Positions 60,522 to 64,000 of a DNA stretch of 64,000 bases are shown one piece after another. Every line of letters starts with the position of its first letter. Positions within the stretch are counted from its first letter, which is position 1. The stretch is taken from NCBI GenBank assembly GCA_019155185.1, contig CM032816.1:1837418-1901417 (forward strand). Direction: 5' to 3'. The stretch is from Beaufortia kweichowensis. Lineage: Eukaryota; Chordata; Actinopteri; Cypriniformes; Gastromyzontidae. The notes below the pieces were generated by a model. It had not been told where the DNA came from, did not search any database, and saw only the letters and a program-made list of their open reading frames with translations. The position numbers and the translations under genes were made by a program.

Positions 60522-63500
60522 GTAACTATTCAAATGTTATTATTCAACATAGTATTACCCACGATAGTTTTTGTTCAATATGTACAGTACTAAATAAATG
60601 CCTTTTAGGAGCATTTTGTTGCATTTTCCCCATTAAAGTCCAGTTATAATGTTTCCTATTTGAGGTTTCTGGCACAAAAACAGTAAAAATGTTGTTATCC
60701 TTGACCAAGTTCCAAACTTCTCTAACTTGCATACATTGAAGAAATGTAAGTTAAAATGATAAATTAAACAGCTGTTTAATCTTGTCGTTTTAAAGTGTAT
60801 AATTTTCTTCTGTGAAACACAGAAGGAAAATATTTTAACAAAGTTTACATTTTGTATGACAAGTCATTTTGATTAGAATTTTTTAGTTTTTTTTCAGAAT
60901 CAAGCTAAACATTCAAAAACCATCATAAAACACTAGATAATAATTCTGATTCATATAAGTACTTTATATTATGAAGACTTAAGAATAGACTGAAATGGTC
61001 TGCTTACAAAATTACAAGACAACAAACGACAATTGATGTCAAACATCATTTGATGCTCAAACGTCTCTTAATTTAAATAGCTTGACAAAATCTGCTTAAT
61101 GTATGCAAAAAACACATTAACATTTTTCAAAACAACTTTTGTGAACCGTAAAAAAGTTTATTTTGAGGTAAACTGTTCCTTTAAATAGCCCCAAATTGTT
61201 TCTATTTTGCACTGTAACCTATGTTTATTATTGGCTAATCTCTGTGCATATAAACCAAATAACACAGAATGATATATGATGAAAATTTCTGTTTCCCTTT
61301 AAAATCCACTAAGAAGATGCTGAACAGCAGTTTAGACAGACTTTTAGTGAAGCTGATATTAGAAGATTTTTCTCTGTCATGTTTTTTGTCTGTGGGAATA
61401 GGACCCTGCATGCTTCCATGAGTTATTATGTTAAATAAGAATTTGGCACAAAAAAATTTGCCGATCAGATTAGAGAAGATTGGGGAGGCAGTACAGGGTT
61501 TGATGGTGTTGGAAACTTTTTTCAGCGAAGACCAGAAGACTTGAATTCCTTGAGCAGTAGTCTAGATAGCGAGTCTTCAACTTAGAGCATACTGTTCAGG
61601 CACTGCAGTCATCAAGTCTGACTTAAAGTCTAAACACATTGCATATATAGCAATTTCAAGGTGCAGTCCCTTGAAATTGGAACAAAGCATTATGGTGACA
61701 ACAGAAATGTTCACACCTTGGACCGGTTGTCTTGAGTTTTGATCTTTGATTGAATCATGAGCAAATGGTTACCAATTTAGTGGGGCATGATGGGAAAAAG
61801 TCCTAGGAGCCTACTACATAACTATAATCAGCTGATTTTAAAGTGATCCTTAAATTTACATTTCCACAATGGGCATGTTCCCACCTTGCAAAGAGTGTTA
61901 TGAGCCATGCAGCATGTCTAACATAAAGACGGGCTGTGATTGGCTGAGCGTGTAGATAGCTTGATCATGTGATCATGTGCTCATTATTAGGGCCTGTGCA
62001 GGCATGTTTGGTTCAGTCGATGCCTAGGCCATTGGGGACACAGTCAGAGAGTAGATATTTTTTTGCATATGATTAGACATACAGTATATATGCACACAGT
62101 TTGTGTAATATTTGTTTATGGGTAAATTTGGGTTTTTACTTTTAGAATTGTTCATTTCTTTCTTTATTATTCTTTGTAGAAGTTAATTATGAGAAAACAT
62201 GTTCATGTTAAAGAAAGAAATCGTAAATAAACTGGATTTGTTTTTTGAACTGCAAGTGATCCTCCAACAAAAACTTTTATATGAGATATATGAAAATTGT
62301 GAATGCACTTTTGGGGTTTCACAAAGCACCCAAAGCAACAGTAATAGCGATGCTTGTCTTTGCAAGCTTCACTAATTGTTAAAGTCATTGCTTATGTAGA
62401 GCAGAATTAAGCAGAGCACAAGGACGCATTATTCGAGCGCATTATTTCCTCATGTGCAACATGCGTCATTTATCATAGCAACCAGGCCAGACGACAAGTC
62501 AGGGCTTGTCTGTTGGTAAGGGAGCTCGCTGAAGCCGCTGGGGCCAATCTGTATCCCTCTATGTCCTGAAGGAAAATCACTCATTCTGCAGTTCTTCATG
62601 CAGGGACGTGATTGTGTATGATTGTCAGTTAAATGAGAAACTGTATGTAAGTACCAAATGCAGATCAATTTCACTTTTTATGTGATTTCTTATACAACTG
62701 CAATAATGAAAATAAGATGAATATGTTTGTATGCATGCAATGATTACATCTACTGTAATGATCTTAAAATACATGTATGTGCATGTTTTCAGCGTTTATA
62801 TGCTTATCTTTAGAAAATTGATTAATTTAAAGATACTTTATGATGTAGTTCCACAAACACATCATTGTCTTGTGTTGACGTTTGAGTGGGACACATCAAT
62901 TGGCTTGTCTCTTTTATTCAGCCAGTTAGGATATTATGTGAAAAAAATTATATGAACAAAACACGATTAATTAACTAATTCAAAGTAATATCTTCATTTT
63001 GCATTTTTAATTCAGCTTTGTATAAAAAATTTGTAGTTTATGATATTTCTGGCTCATTCATAATATTAGGAAATCGAGTGCATTGCACTGTGGGTTAAAG
63101 GTTGTATAGTTGGTCATCTGGGTGTTCTGTGCATATAAAAATTCACATGCACTGTATATATTGAGTGTAATTAAAGTGTTATGTCTTTATTTATGATGGT
63201 GACTTTTTGTTTATGACCGCACTGATAGCTGTAAAGTTGTTTTAACATCAACTGGTTACATTCTAGCTTGGTTGAACACATTATATAAATGACAGGGAAG
63301 GTGTAACAGACAGGGTTTATGGTTTCTTTGCAGTCTACAGGCAGGTAACTCTTAAATGAATGAATTAAACAGGAACTTATAAATCTAAACACTGGGCCTA
63401 ACAGCTTAATTTATTTTTTGCAGCCTTTTCCTGTTGTTGAATTAGATGTAGGGTTTGAAAGTAGGGTTGCCTGCCTGTCATCATGATTTATATGTTTGTA

Positions 63501-64000
63501 GTGTGATTGTCAGTGTTTTACTGCATGCATTTATTTCATTTTTCTGTGATAGTTTCAGTTGAGGAAACATAGTGTTACTTAAATACACTTTTAACCATTA
63601 AAGTTTCAGTCGGGACAAAAAGGTTTTTTCTGTCTGAAGCCGGAAAGTTTCTTATTCAGAATAATCTATTTCTAATATTGTAAGAATAAGAGAGTAATTA
63701 AATGTTAGTGGGTACATTATATAGCATATTACACGACTGACTACTTGTCAAATGAGTAAATTATAAATTATAAAATATTTAAAATATTTTATTAGCTAAT
63801 TTCCAACAAATACAAACCTCCAGGAAGAAAAAAGAAAAATCCTCTTATCTTTAAACATCCTTAAGACACAACATCTAAACAAAATCAAAACGCAAATTTG
63901 TTTCAGTCGCCTGTAAATAAAATGTAATTTATGATATTAATTAGGCATATTTTTATATTTCATATTTCGTTTTTTTGTGATAAAATTATTTTGAAGGTGA
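60522..64000 (+). other. rbl2: rbl2 intron 4, incomplete
   Basis: No further rbl2 exon recognised. The stretch is AT-rich. A balanced block at about 61320-61770 and another at about 62450-62650 stand out; neither encodes a recognisable rbl2 segment. Other open frames are short and without domains. Confidence 0.6.

Noticed and set aside
61500..61590. Exon-like segment in rbl2 intron 4 (acceptor-like TTTTTTCAG followed by an acidic short frame ending in a stop)
   Set aside because: It does not match any RBL2 segment, and the expected next exon should encode the DDLVNSYHLL region; treated as chance.

Overview
The window looks like nuclear DNA of a teleost fish, most probably a cyprinid. It is AT-rich and has split genes with GT-AG introns. 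It carries vertebrate developmental and ciliary genes, and many short inverted-repeat elements and SINE pieces of the kinds common in zebrafish and carp. No bacterial, viral or organellar genes are seen.

Layout. (1) 1-7.4 kb is upstream of the first gene: candidate regulatory DNA, plus a repeat block with six TTCN3GAA palindromes. (2) 7.6-10.1 kb is a compact two-exon Iroquois homeobox gene on +, 336 aa, most like the short teleost paralogue irx7. A MITE-like element lies in its probable 3' UTR. (3) 10.2-46.7 kb is a gene desert of about 36 kb. It has AT-rich sequence, relics of Tc1-like and hAT transposons, foldback elements, SINE pieces, microsatellites, a 27-bp minisatellite, and several compositionally balanced repeat-poor blocks that could be Iroquois enhancers. 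I recognised no FTO exon there, although in mammals FTO lies between RPGRIP1L and IRX3. One pair of exon-like segments near 35 kb is unexplained. (4) 47.1-57.9 kb is a complete rpgrip1l gene on -. Twenty-five coding exons join without a frame break into 1263 codons plus stop, and one 5' non-coding exon is likely. (5) 57.9-58.5 kb is a short intergenic stretch that looks like a shared head-to-head promoter (GC box, ETS, CRE-like, E2F-like and X-box-like sites). (6) 58.5-64 kb is the start of rbl2 (p130) on +: four coding exons, with the rest beyond the window.

The genes are not a pathway. The Irx gene is a patterning transcription factor whose regulatory landscape probably fills the desert. 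Rpgrip1l is a ciliary transition-zone scaffold, and Rbl2 is a pocket-protein cell-cycle repressor. RBL2, RPGRIP1L and IRX neighbourhood is the known vertebrate block (human 16q12.2), but here rpgrip1l faces rbl2 head to head, unlike the mammalian RPGRIP1L-FTO pairing.

No new biological system was found. The most useful leads are the altered head-to-head arrangement, the unidentified exon-like pair near 35 kb, and the candidate enhancers.
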